A stretch of DNA of 64,000 bases from Pseudomonas azerbaijanoccidentalis (lineage in GTDB: Bacteria > Pseudomonadota > Gammaproteobacteria > Pseudomonadales > Pseudomonadaceae): the NCBI RefSeq assembly GCF_019145495.1, contig NZ_JAHSTU010000003.1, forward strand, positions 558,001 through 622,000, read 5' to 3'. The translations under genes and the position numbers were made by a program. The notes below the pieces were generated by a model. The model was given only the letters and a program-made list of their open reading frames with translations, made no database searches and was not told where the DNA came from. Shown piece after piece: positions 35,580 through 44,031 of the stretch; within the stretch, counting starts at the first letter, position 1; every line of letters starts with the position of its first letter.

Positions 35580-36415
35580 GGCCTCTGGGCCGACCAGGCT
35601 TATGGGTTGATTGAGTACATATCCGTTGCTGCGGTAACGGCGGCTTATGGTTTCGCCCTTACGGCGAGTCCCTTTTGTCAAACGACACAAAAGGAACCAA
35701 AAGGTCTCGCCCCTTACGTACGGCCCCTCGCTAGAGCTCGGGGTTCCTTCGCTCCGGCATTCATCCGGGGGCATCGCCTCCGGTCTGCTTCGCGACGACC
35801 TCCTCTCGATGTGTGCGGCTTCGCCGCACGGCGCTACGCGCCCACCCCCGGATAAACGCCTCCACTCAGCCTGCCGAGGGGGCGGGTGGATCAAGATCAA
35901 AAGCTGCAGGCGAGCTAACGCTCGGCCTGATGAGTGGTGAGAAGCGTGGGTGTACGCCGCTCCCCTGTGGGAGCCAGCCTGCTGGCGATGGCTGCCTGAC
36001 AGCCGACCTGATTTTGTGGGTGTCTCACGCCAAAAGATCGCAGCCTCGTTGCACTCGACAGCTCCTACACAAAAATGCGAACGAACTAAGGACCAGGCCG
36101 GCCGGTAGGCCGCCTCGCTTTTGCTTTGGCTTTTGATCTTCTTGCACCCTCGCGAGGCCGAATGAAAGGGGCAGGAGCCCTTGGTTACTTGGGGCTTTTC
36201 CAAGTGACCCGCTGTAAGAGCGGAACCCTGAGTGGCCGTTACCGCAGAAACGGATATGTACTCCCACAAAATACTCGTCGGCTGACACAAAGCCATCGCT
36301 AGCAGGCTAGCTCCCACAGGGGATCTTCAGTGGCCACAAATCCCAAATAAAACCGCAGACCCAATGTGGGAGCCAGCCTGCTGGCGATGGCTGCCTGACA
36401 GCCAACACACCTCTT
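35580..36415. repeat. block of Pseudomonas intergenic repeats without a credible gene
   Basis: About 830 bp between hsaB and hsaA. It starts with a long species-type intergenic element (about 35600-35935, with GTGTGCGGCTTCGCCGCAC and several GC hairpins). Partial GTGGGAGCCAGCCTGCTGGC copies follow (35968-36000 and 36366-36400), a TAGGAGCTG copy (36031-36069), and an inverted GTTACCGCAG...GAGTACATATCC pair (about 35615-35645 and 36235-36262). An open frame crosses it on the minus strand, but its residues are merely the translation of the repeats. Confidence 0.7.
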
Positions 36416-36451
36416 CCAGATGTACCCCCGGTAACTAATCCCCAAAAATCA

Positions 36452-36471
36452 CATGGTCCGTTTGAGGGATG
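36452..36471 (+). promoter_or_regulatory. cluster dyad 11 (weak right half), promoter of hsaA
   Basis: The site reads CATGGTCCGTTTGAGGGATG. The GGAC half has decayed to GAGG, but the spacing is kept: TTGAAT (36492-36497) starts after 20 bp. The ATG is at 36575. Confidence 0.6.
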
Positions 36472-36574
36472 CCCACACTGTTCTCCATTGTTTGAATGCC
36501 AGTGTAGGGGCGCTACACCCGCCCCGTTGCACGCGCGCCCCGGCGGATGGGGTGAACAAAGGAGAACAATAAAA

Positions 36575-37759
36575 ATGCTCAACCAAGACCTGATTCGCCA
36601 GCGTCTGAGCCAACGTGCCCGTGAGTTGGTGCCGATCCTGCGTGAACGCGCCCTGAACGCTGCGCAAGCAGGCCAGTTGCCTGAAGAAACCCTGAAGGAT
36701 TTCCACGACGCCGGGTTCTTCCGCATCCTTCAGCCATCGCGCTGGGAAGGCTATGAATTGGAGCCCAAGGACTTCTTCGACGTGCAGATGACCCTCGCCG
36801 AAGGCTGCATGTCCTCGGCCTGGGTACTGGGAGTGGTGGCGATCCACAACTGGCAACTGGCGTTGTTCGACGACCGCGCCGCGCAGGATGTCTGGGGTAG
36901 CGACTCCAGCGTGCTGATCTCCTCTTCCTATATGCCGGTGGGCAAGGTCGAGCGGGTCGACGGTGGCTTCAAGTTGAGCGGCCGCTGGGGCTTTTCTTCC
37001 GGCAGCAAGCATTGCGACTGGGTGTTCCTCGGTGCGCTGGTGCCGCCGGCAGAGGCGGGCGGGGCGCCGGACTACCGGACGTTCCTGGTGCCGCGCAGCG
37101 ACTACCAGATTCTCGACAACTGGAACGTCATGGGCCTGGAAGCCACCGGTTCCCACGACATCCTGGTGGAAAACGCCTTCGTTCCCGAGTACCGCACCCA
37201 TCGCGCATTCGACGGTTTCATGCAGAACAGTCCGGGCAACGAGGTGAACACAGCACCGTTGTTCCGCCTGCCGTTCGGGCAGATTTTCGTGCGCGCGGTG
37301 TCGTCCTCGGCCATCGGTGCCCTGCAAGGCGCGGTGGATCAGTTTGTCGAGCACAACCGCGCCCGGGTCGGGGTCAATGACGGTCGCAAGATGGTCCAGG
37401 ACCCGGCTGCGCAAACGTCACTGGCCAATGCCATGGTCTGCGTCGACGAGTGCAAGACCGTGCTGCATCGCAACTTCGCCCTGATGCTGGAGCGCGCGCA
37501 GAAGGGCGAGCCGTTGAGCATGCCCGAGCGGGTGAAGATGCGTTACGACTCGGCGCTGGTGGCCGACAAGTGCGCCAAGGCCGTTGGCGACCTGATGTTC
37601 AACAGCGGTGCTTCGACGATCTTCCGCAGCCATCCGATCAACCGCGCCTTCCGCGACATTCACACCGGTCGCGCCCACGTTGCCAACAGCCCGGCCAAGT
37701 ACGCCTGGAACCTTGGCGGCGTGAGCATGGGCCAGGACAGCAACGACTTTTTCCTCTGA
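36575..37759 (+). CDS. hsaA: 3-HSA hydroxylase oxygenase HsaA/TesA2
   Basis: A 394-residue flavin-dependent monooxygenase with the acyl-CoA dehydrogenase fold (group D). It carries GCMSSAWVLGVVAIHNW, GRWGFSSGSKHCDWVFLGA, GLEATGSHDI and a RDIHTGRAHVANSPAKYAW C-terminus typical of HsaA/HpaH. With reduced flavin from HsaB it hydroxylates the phenolic ring of 3-HSA to the catechol 3,4-DHSA. The ATG follows GGAGAACAATAAAA. It probably reads through towards the luciferase-like gene, which has its own weak dyad. Confidence 0.9.
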   Translation: MLNQDLIRQRLSQRARELVPILRERALNAAQAGQLPEETLKDFHDAGFFRILQPSRWEGYELEPKDFFDVQMTLAEGCMSSAWVLGVVAIHNWQLALFDDRAAQDVWGSDSSVLISSSYMPVGKVERVDGGFKLSGRWGFSSGSKHCDWVFLGALVPPAEAGGAPDYRTFLVPRSDYQILDNWNVMGLEATGSHDILVENAFVPEYRTHRAFDGFMQNSPGNEVNTAPLFRLPFGQIFVRAVSSSAIGALQGAVDQFVEHNRARVGVNDGRKMVQDPAAQTSLANAMVCVDECKTVLHRNFALMLERAQKGEPLSMPERVKMRYDSALVADKCAKAVGDLMFNSGASTIFRSHPINRAFRDIHTGRAHVANSPAKYAWNLGGVSMGQDSNDFFL

Positions 37760-37776
37760 CGCTTTTCATCAAATCG

Positions 37777-37796
37777 GCTAGTCCGTTTGCGTGATT
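37777..37796 (+). promoter_or_regulatory. cluster dyad 12 (weak right half) upstream of the luciferase-like gene
   Basis: The site reads GCTAGTCCGTTTGCGTGATT. The left half is intact and the right half is decayed. GAGCAT (37817-37822) stands after 20 bp. The ATG is at 37884. Confidence 0.5.
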
Positions 37797-37883
37797 CGAG
37801 CGCCCCGTCGATGCACGAGCATTGACGGTAAGGCGAAGGTCTACGGCGCCGACTGCGCATCCAAATAAGCACAAGGATCAACC

Positions 37884-39005
37884 ATGAAATTTTCCCTGAT
37901 TTACGAAGCCCAGACGGTGGACTCCAGCCGCGAAGGCGACCGCAAGATTTTCGAAGACACCGTTGAACAGGCCGTACTCGCCGACAAGCTCGGCTTCGAC
38001 ACCTTCTGGTGCGTGGAACACACCGCGCTGAGCAACTACTCGCACATGTCCGCGCCGGAAACCATGCTGGCGTTCGTGGCCGGTAAAACCGAGCGCATCG
38101 GCATCGGCCACGGTGTGGTCTGCCTGCCGCCGGCGATGAACCATCCAGTGAAAGTCGCCGAGCGCATCGCCACCCTCGACCTGCTGTCCAAGGGCCGTGT
38201 GCACTTTGGCGTGGGCAAGGGCGGCACCCAGCAGGAGGCTGGCACCTTCGGCTACGACCTGGCGACCTTGCAGCCGCAGATCGACGAGATGATGTACCTG
38301 ATCCCGAAAATGTTCGTGCAGGACGAGATCGAGCACAACGGCGACTTCGTGCAGATCCCCAAGCGCCCGATCCATCCAAAGCCTTACCAGGATCCGCACC
38401 CGCCGATGTACCTGGCGTGCACCAACACCGAGTCGCTGAAGAATGCCGGCGGTCGTGGCATGGGCGCTCTGGTGCTGGGCTTCGGTGGCCCGGAAGAAAT
38501 CGCCAAGAAGGTCGAGGTGTATCACGAGGCCTACGATAATCGCGATGTGAAGAAGCAAGTGGGCTTCCGTCCTAACCGTCACATCGCCGCGCTGTGCCCG
38601 GCCATCGTGCTGGACGACAACGCAGAAGCGCGCCGCATCGGTATCCGTGGCCAGCGTTACTTCATGGAATCCCTGGGTTACTGGTACGGCGGCGGCGAGC
38701 GTCCGGACCCGGAGAAGTGGAAAGACGACACCTTCGTCGACGGCAACGGCCAGAGCGTGATCAAGTCGCGCTTCGCCTCCGAAGAAGTCAGCGTCGACTT
38801 CTCCGACCCGACCATGGCCATGATGAACCCGAACCACGCCTATGGCACCGTCGAGGATTGCATCAACTACGTGCAACGCCTGATCGACGCCGGCGCCGAC
38901 GAAATCCTGTTCATCTGCCAGATGGGCACCGTGCCGCAGTGGGCGCAGCTGGAAACGTTGAAGAACATTGGCGAGAAGGTGATTCCGCATTTCCGCAAGG
39001 GTTGA
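37884..39005 (+). CDS. luciferase-like (LLM class) flavin-dependent monooxygenase of unassigned steroid role
   Basis: A 373-residue TIM-barrel LLM protein. It has the N-terminal FSLIYEAQTVD strand, AVLADKLGFDTFWCVEHTAL, ERIGIGHGV, VKVAERIATLDLLSKGRVHFGVGKGG (typical of the class) and a late DAGADEILFICQMG. The family uses FMN or F420; the Pseudomonas context favours FMN. It lies between hsaA and hsaC and has its own dyad, yet the known 9,10-seco pathway has no step for such an enzyme. An F420/LLM gene also sits in mycobacterial cholesterol regulons, so a hidden oxidation (for example a 7- or 12-oxygenated steroid) is possible. Confidence 0.8.
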   Translation: MKFSLIYEAQTVDSSREGDRKIFEDTVEQAVLADKLGFDTFWCVEHTALSNYSHMSAPETMLAFVAGKTERIGIGHGVVCLPPAMNHPVKVAERIATLDLLSKGRVHFGVGKGGTQQEAGTFGYDLATLQPQIDEMMYLIPKMFVQDEIEHNGDFVQIPKRPIHPKPYQDPHPPMYLACTNTESLKNAGGRGMGALVLGFGGPEEIAKKVEVYHEAYDNRDVKKQVGFRPNRHIAALCPAIVLDDNAEARRIGIRGQRYFMESLGYWYGGGERPDPEKWKDDTFVDGNGQSVIKSRFASEEVSVDFSDPTMAMMNPNHAYGTVEDCINYVQRLIDAGADEILFICQMGTVPQWAQLETLKNIGEKVIPHFRKG

Positions 39006-39033
39006 AGAACAGCCCGCTCACGCCTCATTACCT

Positions 39034-39124
39034 GTGGGAGCTGGCTTGCCAGCGATGAGGGCTTCACATTCAACATCTCTGTTGGCTGACACACCGCCAT
39101 CGCGGGCAAGCCCGCTCCCACAGG
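39034..39124. repeat. inverted GTGGGAGC...GCGATG repeat pair
   Basis: Facing copies of the second repeat family (TGTGGGAGCTGGCTTGCCAG ... GCGGGCAAGCCCGCTCCCAC) just after the luciferase-like gene. Confidence 0.8.
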
Positions 39125-39241
39125 TTCAGTGTCATGCCCCAATGCCTCATTTTTTCAGGCCAGGCACGGACGCCGGGCCAACTTTCCAACGGGTCCCCAA
39201 GGCCCGTTTTTTTATGCCTCAGATATTTCAGACCATCCCCC

Positions 39242-39323
39242 GTAGGAGCTGCCGCAGGCTGCGATCTTTTGATCTTGATCTGAAAAACAAAATCAAAAGA
39301 TCGCAGCCTGCGGCAGCTCCTAC
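39242..39323. repeat. REPIN-like inverted TAGGAGCTG repeat
   Basis: Two perfect facing copies with the GCAGG variant, ending 26 bp before dyad 13. Confidence 0.85.
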
Positions 39324-39348
39324 AGGGATTGCGTTCTGCCGGTTTTGC

Positions 39349-39368
39349 GCTAGTCCCATTGGACGATG
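39349..39368 (+). promoter_or_regulatory. cluster dyad 13, promoter of the hsaC-ipd operon
   Basis: The site reads GCTAGTCCCATTGGACGATG. After 20 bp TTGAAT (39389-39394) follows. The ATG of hsaC is at 39466. This promoter probably serves at least eight genes. Confidence 0.75.
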
Positions 39369-39465
39369 TTGCCCCTCCCCGAACCCGTTTGAATAGGCCG
39401 TACATAAAGTCTCCCCCGGCACCAGCCGAAGGGCGGCACGGCCTGAAAAAACGAGGAGTGCATCC

Positions 39466-40362
39466 ATGGATATCCGTGGTCTGGGTTACGTCACCCTGCT
39501 GTCCAGCGACCTGGCGCAATGGCGCCACTACGCAAGCCAGGTGTTGGGCATGATGGTCATCGGCAACGATGACGACGAGCACCTGTACCTGAAAATGGAC
39601 GAGCGCCACTACCGCATCCTGGTGCAGAAGAACGCCGAGAACAGCTTCGGTGCCTGCGGCTGGGAAGTGGCCGGCAAGGCGGCGCTGGAGCAGGCGGTCA
39701 GCGAGTTGCAGCAGGCCGATGTGCAAGTGATCCGTGGCACCGCCGCCGAAGCGGAACTGCGCAAGGTCCAGGAACTGGTGCACTTCAGCGACCCAGATGG
39801 CAATCGCCACGAAATTTTCTGGGGCCCGTTGCAGGATTTCGCCCGTTTTGTCTCGCCGGTGGGCGTCAAAGGTTTTGTCACCAACGACCTCGGCATGGGC
39901 CACGTCGTACTGCCAGCCCCGGCCTTCGAACGCTGCCGCGACTTCTACGAGCAGGTGATGGGTTTCGGCCTGTCGGACTTGATGAAAGTCCGCTTCACCC
40001 CGGACCCGGCCGAGCCGCAAAAGCGCATTCACTTCCTGCACTGCAACAACGGCCGCCACCACTCGCTGGCGATTTTCGAGTGCCCGATGCCCCACGGCTG
40101 CGTGCACATGATGGTCGAGGTCAACGCGCTGGACGAAGTCGGCCGCGCCCTGGATCGCGTTCATGCCAACGGCGTGAAGCTGTCGGCCACCCTCGGCCAG
40201 CACACCAACGACCAGATGATTTCTTTCTATATCAAGACCCCGTCCGGGTTTGACCTGGAATACGGCTGCGATGGCCTGGTGGTCGACTGGGACCGCCACA
40301 CGCCGTTCGAAAGCACCGTGGTCAGCCACTGGGGCCACGACTTCAGTGTCGGTCGCCAATGA
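39466..40362 (+). CDS. hsaC: extradiol dioxygenase HsaC/TesB (3,4-DHSA 4,5-dioxygenase)
   Basis: A 298-residue type I extradiol dioxygenase with two vicinal-oxygen-chelate domains. The metal ligands are visible as His in LGMGHVVLP, His in GCVHMMVEV and Glu in FDLEYG. The catalytic HTNDQMISFYIKTPSGF stretch is that of BphC/HsaC enzymes. It opens the catecholic ring A of 3,4-DHSA next to the hydroxyls to give 4,9-DSHA, the substrate of TesD. It is the first gene of a long operon running through ipdE2. Confidence 0.92.
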   Translation: MDIRGLGYVTLLSSDLAQWRHYASQVLGMMVIGNDDDEHLYLKMDERHYRILVQKNAENSFGACGWEVAGKAALEQAVSELQQADVQVIRGTAAEAELRKVQELVHFSDPDGNRHEIFWGPLQDFARFVSPVGVKGFVTNDLGMGHVVLPAPAFERCRDFYEQVMGFGLSDLMKVRFTPDPAEPQKRIHFLHCNNGRHHSLAIFECPMPHGCVHMMVEVNALDEVGRALDRVHANGVKLSATLGQHTNDQMISFYIKTPSGFDLEYGCDGLVVDWDRHTPFESTVVSHWGHDFSVGRQ

Positions 40363-40373
40363 GGAACAAGACG

Positions 40374-41255
40374 ATGGACAAGCAAATGAGCACCGCCGAG
40401 ATTGTCGGCCAACTGCGTGACGGCATGACCATCGGTATCGGTGGCTGGGGCCCGCGCCGCAAGCCGATGGCGCTGGTGCGCGAGATTCTGCGTTCGGACC
40501 TCAAGGACCTGACCGTGGTTGCCTACGGCGGTGCGGACGTCGGCATGCTCTGCGCGGCCGGCAAGATCAAGAAACTGGTGTTCGCCTTCGTTTCCCTGGA
40601 CTTCATTCCGCTGGAGCCGTACTTCCGCAAGGCGCGCCAGGAAGCGGCGCTGGAAGTGATGGAGATCGACGAAGGCATGCTGCTGCTCGGCCTGCGGGCG
40701 GCGGCGATGAATGTGCCGTTCATTCCGACAGCGGTGGGCCTGGGCACTGACGTGCTGCGCCACAACCGCCAGATCAAGTTGATTGCCTCGCCGTACGCCG
40801 ATGGCAAGGACTGGGTGGCGATGCCGGCGCTCAAGCTCGACGCGGCGCTGGTGCATGTCGACCGCGCCGACAAACGTGGCGTGTGCCAGATCAGCGGTCC
40901 CGATCACTACATGGACGACCTGTTCGTGCGGGCCGCGACCCACAGCTACGTGACCTGCGATGAACTGGTCGACAGCGAGTATTTCCATCAGGACAGCACC
41001 CACGCACATCAAGTGTTCTGGGAACGCAACCTGACCACCGCCGTGGCCCACGTGCCGGGCGGGGCGCATCCGTCGTCGTGCGCGCCGCTGTACGGTTTCG
41101 ATGTTGCGCACTTCAAAGCCTACAACGCCACGGTCCAGGCGGCCGATGGCTGGGAAGGTTATGTGCGCGACTACGTCGACTGCACCCACGAACAGTATCT
41201 GGAAAAGGTCGGCGGCCTGGCTGCGATCCGTGAACTGCCATTGCCGATTTTCTAA
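40374..41255 (+). CDS. ipdA: COCHEA-CoA hydrolase subunit IpdA
   Basis: A 293-residue class I CoA-transferase-fold protein. The glycine loop GIGGWGPRRKPM near residue 27-38 and the late AHVPGGAHPSSCAPLYG are typical of IpdA rather than of true succinyl-CoA transferases. With IpdB it hydrolytically opens the last steroid ring (ring C) in COCHEA-CoA. The ATG at 40374 follows GAGGAAC. An upstream ATG at 40359 overlaps the hsaC stop but lacks a ribosome site. Confidence 0.9.
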   Translation: MDKQMSTAEIVGQLRDGMTIGIGGWGPRRKPMALVREILRSDLKDLTVVAYGGADVGMLCAAGKIKKLVFAFVSLDFIPLEPYFRKARQEAALEVMEIDEGMLLLGLRAAAMNVPFIPTAVGLGTDVLRHNRQIKLIASPYADGKDWVAMPALKLDAALVHVDRADKRGVCQISGPDHYMDDLFVRAATHSYVTCDELVDSEYFHQDSTHAHQVFWERNLTTAVAHVPGGAHPSSCAPLYGFDVAHFKAYNATVQAADGWEGYVRDYVDCTHEQYLEKVGGLAAIRELPLPIF

Positions 41256-41266
41256 GGAGCCTTTCG

Positions 41267-42055
41267 ATGAGCACTACTGATTTCAGCCTCGCTGAGTTGA
41301 TGATCTGCGCGGCCTCCGAAGCCTGGCGCGAAGACGGCGAAATATTGGCCTCCGGCATCGGCGTGATCCCGCGCCTGGCGGCATCGCTGGCCATGTTGAC
41401 CAGCAACCCGCAACTACTGATGACCGATTCCGAAGCCTACATGGTTGCCGAACCGGTGCCCTTGGGCGCACGCAAGGGCTACGAGCCCAAGCGCGACAGC
41501 TGGATGGGTTTCTCGCGGATTTTCGACAACGTCTGGGGCGGCAAGCGCCATGCGCTGGTCGGCCCGACCCAGATCGACCGTTACGGTCAAGCCAACATTT
41601 CCTGCATCGGCGACTACGCCAAACCCAAGGCGCAGATGCTTGGCGTACGCGGTTTCCCCGGCAACTCGATCAGCCACGCCAACTCGTTTTGCGTGCCGAG
41701 CCATAACCGCCGAGTGTTCGTCGAAGGCGAGGTCGATATGGTCGCCTCGGTCGGCTACAACCCGGCCCGCCTGGCGCGGGGCTGGTCGTTGGACGACATC
41801 GATATCCGCCTGATCATCACCGACCTCTGCGTCCTGGACTTCCAGGGCCCGCAGCGGCAGATGCGCATCCGTTCGCTGCACCCCGGCGTGACGGCGGCGC
41901 AAGTCCAGGACAACACCGGCTTCGAGCTGCACGTGCCGGATGACTGCCCGACCACGGCGGCACCGACGGCCGAGCAGTTGCAGCTGATCCAGCGTCTGGA
42001 CCCGCACAACCTGCGCGCCCTGCAACTCAAAGACAACCCGCCAGGCCAACGCTGA
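41267..42055 (+). CDS. ipdB: COCHEA-CoA hydrolase subunit IpdB
   Basis: A 262-residue partner of IpdA from the CoA-transferase beta family. Visible are LMICAASEAWREDGEILASGIGVIPRLAASLA, the GATQ-like VGPTQIDRYGQANIS and RGFPGNSISHANSFCVPSH. It starts after AAGGAGCC. Together with IpdA it forms a heterotetramer that cleaves the C ring, after which the open chain can be degraded by beta-oxidation. Confidence 0.9.
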   Translation: MSTTDFSLAELMICAASEAWREDGEILASGIGVIPRLAASLAMLTSNPQLLMTDSEAYMVAEPVPLGARKGYEPKRDSWMGFSRIFDNVWGGKRHALVGPTQIDRYGQANISCIGDYAKPKAQMLGVRGFPGNSISHANSFCVPSHNRRVFVEGEVDMVASVGYNPARLARGWSLDDIDIRLIITDLCVLDFQGPQRQMRIRSLHPGVTAAQVQDNTGFELHVPDDCPTTAAPTAEQLQLIQRLDPHNLRALQLKDNPPGQR

Positions 42056-42078
42056 GCAACGCGTTGCGGAGAAAAGTG

Positions 42079-42951
42079 ATGGCTGAACATAACGATAACA
42101 ATCAGGCCGAGGTGGTGCTGTACGAGGTGCGTGGCGCGGTGGCGCTGGTGACCATGAACCGCCCCGAGTTCCACAACGCGCAGAACTCGCAGATGACCTA
42201 TGCGCTGGATGCGGCGTTTCGCCGGGCCTGCGGTGACGATGAAGTGAAGGTCATTGTGCTGCGTGGCGCCGGCAAGCATTTCTCCGCCGGGCATGACATC
42301 GGCACCCCGGGCCGCGACGTCGACAAAACCTTCGACCGCGCCAGCCTGTGGTACGACCATGTGAACAAACCGGGCGGCGAGTTTTTGTATGCCCGCGAGC
42401 AGGAAGTCTATCTGGGCATGTGCCGTCGCTGGCGCGAGATGCCCAAGCCGACCATCGCCATGGTCCAGGGCGCGTGCATTGCCGGTGGTTTGATGCTGGC
42501 CTGGGTCTGTGACTTGATCGTCGCCAGCGAGGATGCGTATTTCGCCGATCCGGTGGTGCGCATGGGCATTCCCGGTGTGGAGTATTTCGCCCATGTGCAT
42601 GAGCTCAATCCGCGCATCGCCAAGGAGTTCCTGTTCCTCGGCGAACGCATGCCGGCACCGCGTGCCTATCAGATGGGCATGCTCAACCGGGTGGTTGCTC
42701 GTGACGAACTGGAGCAACAAACCTTCGATATCGCCGGGCGCATTGCACAGATGCCGCGCCTGGGCCTGCAACTGAGCAAGCAAGCGGTGAACAACGCCGA
42801 AGACCTGATGGGCAAGCGCGCGACCATGGACATGGTCTTCGGCCTGCATCACTTCGCTCATGCCCACAATGAGCTGGTGTCCGGCGACCGTCTCGGCGGC
42901 TACGACGCCAAGGCCATGGCCAGTTCCCAGCGCAAAACGGGTGAGGCGTGA
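42079..42951 (+). CDS. enoyl-CoA hydratase/isomerase family protein
   Basis: A 290-residue crotonase with FHNAQNSQMTYAL, the oxyanion GAGKHFSAGHDIG and second oxyanion segment VQGACIAGGLMLAWVCDLIVASEDA. It has a longer middle insert (TFDRASLWYDHVNKPGGEFLY) and C-terminal part than EchA20, which is encoded separately at 44032. It likely hydrates an enoyl-CoA formed by one of the ACAD pairs. The ATG follows GCGGAG. Overlap with the next gene implies co-translation. Confidence 0.82.
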   Translation: MAEHNDNNQAEVVLYEVRGAVALVTMNRPEFHNAQNSQMTYALDAAFRRACGDDEVKVIVLRGAGKHFSAGHDIGTPGRDVDKTFDRASLWYDHVNKPGGEFLYAREQEVYLGMCRRWREMPKPTIAMVQGACIAGGLMLAWVCDLIVASEDAYFADPVVRMGIPGVEYFAHVHELNPRIAKEFLFLGERMPAPRAYQMGMLNRVVARDELEQQTFDIAGRIAQMPRLGLQLSKQAVNNAEDLMGKRATMDMVFGLHHFAHAHNELVSGDRLGGYDAKAMASSQRKTGEA

Positions 42952-42953
42952 GC

Positions 42954-44021
42954 ATGGCGATCTCGTTGAATACCCGTTTGACCGAGTTGCTCGGGTGCCG
43001 CTACCCGATCATCCAGACCGCCATGGGCTGGGTCGCTGACCCGAAACTGGTGGCGGCCACGGGCAATGCCGGTGGTTTCGGTTTTCTCGCCGGGGCGACC
43101 ATCGAACCGCAGCAGATGGAAGCGGCGATTATCGAAACCCGGCGCCTGACCGATCAGCCGTTCGGCGTGAATTTCCATATGTACCAGGCCAATGCCGGCG
43201 AGATCGTCGAGCTGGTGTTGCGCCACAAAGTCCGGGCGGTCAGCTACAGCCGTTCGCCGGGCAAGCAAATGATCAGCCGTCTGAAAGATGCCGGCGTGGT
43301 GTGCATTCCCACGGTCGGCGCGCTCAAGCACGCGCAGAAAGCCGTGGAAATGGGCGCCGATGCGGTGACCGTGCAGGGCGGCGAGGGCGGGGGACACACC
43401 GGTTCCGTGCCGACTTCGTTGCTGCTTGATCAAGTGGTCAATGCCGTGTCGGTGCCCGTGGTGGCGGCCGGCGGATTCAAGGATGGCAGGGGCCTGGTGT
43501 CGGCCCTGGCCTACGGTGCTGAAGGCATCGCCATGGGCACACGCTTTTTGATGTGCGCCGACAGTCCGGTGCCGCGAGAGACGCTGGCCCGATACCTGGC
43601 CGTGAAAGACCCGGCCGCGATCATCGTCAGCCGCGCCATCGACGGTATGCCGCAACGGATGATCCGCAACGAATTGCTCAACCAACTGGAAAGCAGCGGC
43701 GGCCTCAAGCGCCTGTTGCTGGCAGTGCAGAGTGGTCTGGCGTACCGCCGCCATACCGGAACGAGCCTGATCCAGTTGCTGGGCAGTGCCTTGAAAATGC
43801 GCGGTGCCGGAGAGTTGACCGCCGCGCAAAGCATCATGGCCGCCAATGCGCCGATGGTGATCCAGAAAGCCATGGTCGACGGGCAACCGGCCTCGGGCGT
43901 GTTGCCCGCCGGGCAGATCGCCGCATCCATCGACAGCTTGCCCAGCTGCGCCCAATTGATTGAACAGATCGTCCGCGACGCCGAAGCGCGCCTCGGCGAG
44001 CTGTGCCGCCGTGTGTCGTGA
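42954..44021 (+). CDS. ipdC: IpdC-like flavin oxidoreductase (nitronate monooxygenase family)
   Basis: A 355-residue TIM-barrel FMN protein of the 2-nitropropane dioxygenase family, the length of mycobacterial IpdC. Motifs are CRYPIIQTAMGWVADPKLVAATGNAGGFG, VQGGEGGGHTGSVP (FMN phosphate loop) and GGFKDGRGL. IpdC acts on a HIP-derived CoA ester before D-ring opening by EchA20, to introduce a double bond. The ATG at 42954 behind TGAGGCG is preferred, though a GTG at 42948 overlaps the previous stop. Confidence 0.88.
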   Translation: MAISLNTRLTELLGCRYPIIQTAMGWVADPKLVAATGNAGGFGFLAGATIEPQQMEAAIIETRRLTDQPFGVNFHMYQANAGEIVELVLRHKVRAVSYSRSPGKQMISRLKDAGVVCIPTVGALKHAQKAVEMGADAVTVQGGEGGGHTGSVPTSLLLDQVVNAVSVPVVAAGGFKDGRGLVSALAYGAEGIAMGTRFLMCADSPVPRETLARYLAVKDPAAIIVSRAIDGMPQRMIRNELLNQLESSGGLKRLLLAVQSGLAYRRHTGTSLIQLLGSALKMRGAGELTAAQSIMAANAPMVIQKAMVDGQPASGVLPAGQIAASIDSLPSCAQLIEQIVRDAEARLGELCRRVS

Positions 44022-44031
44022 GAGGAAAGAC

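Noticed and set aside
35568..36317. A 249-codon minus-strand frame between hsaB and hsaA
   Set aside because: Its sequence ([15 protein letters not shown] and on) is the translation of the GTGGGAGC repeat family and other intergenic elements; no ribosome site.
39070..40359. A 429-codon minus-strand frame opposite hsaC and the repeats before it
   Set aside because: Antisense to hsaC, and its C-terminal part is the translation of two intergenic repeats.
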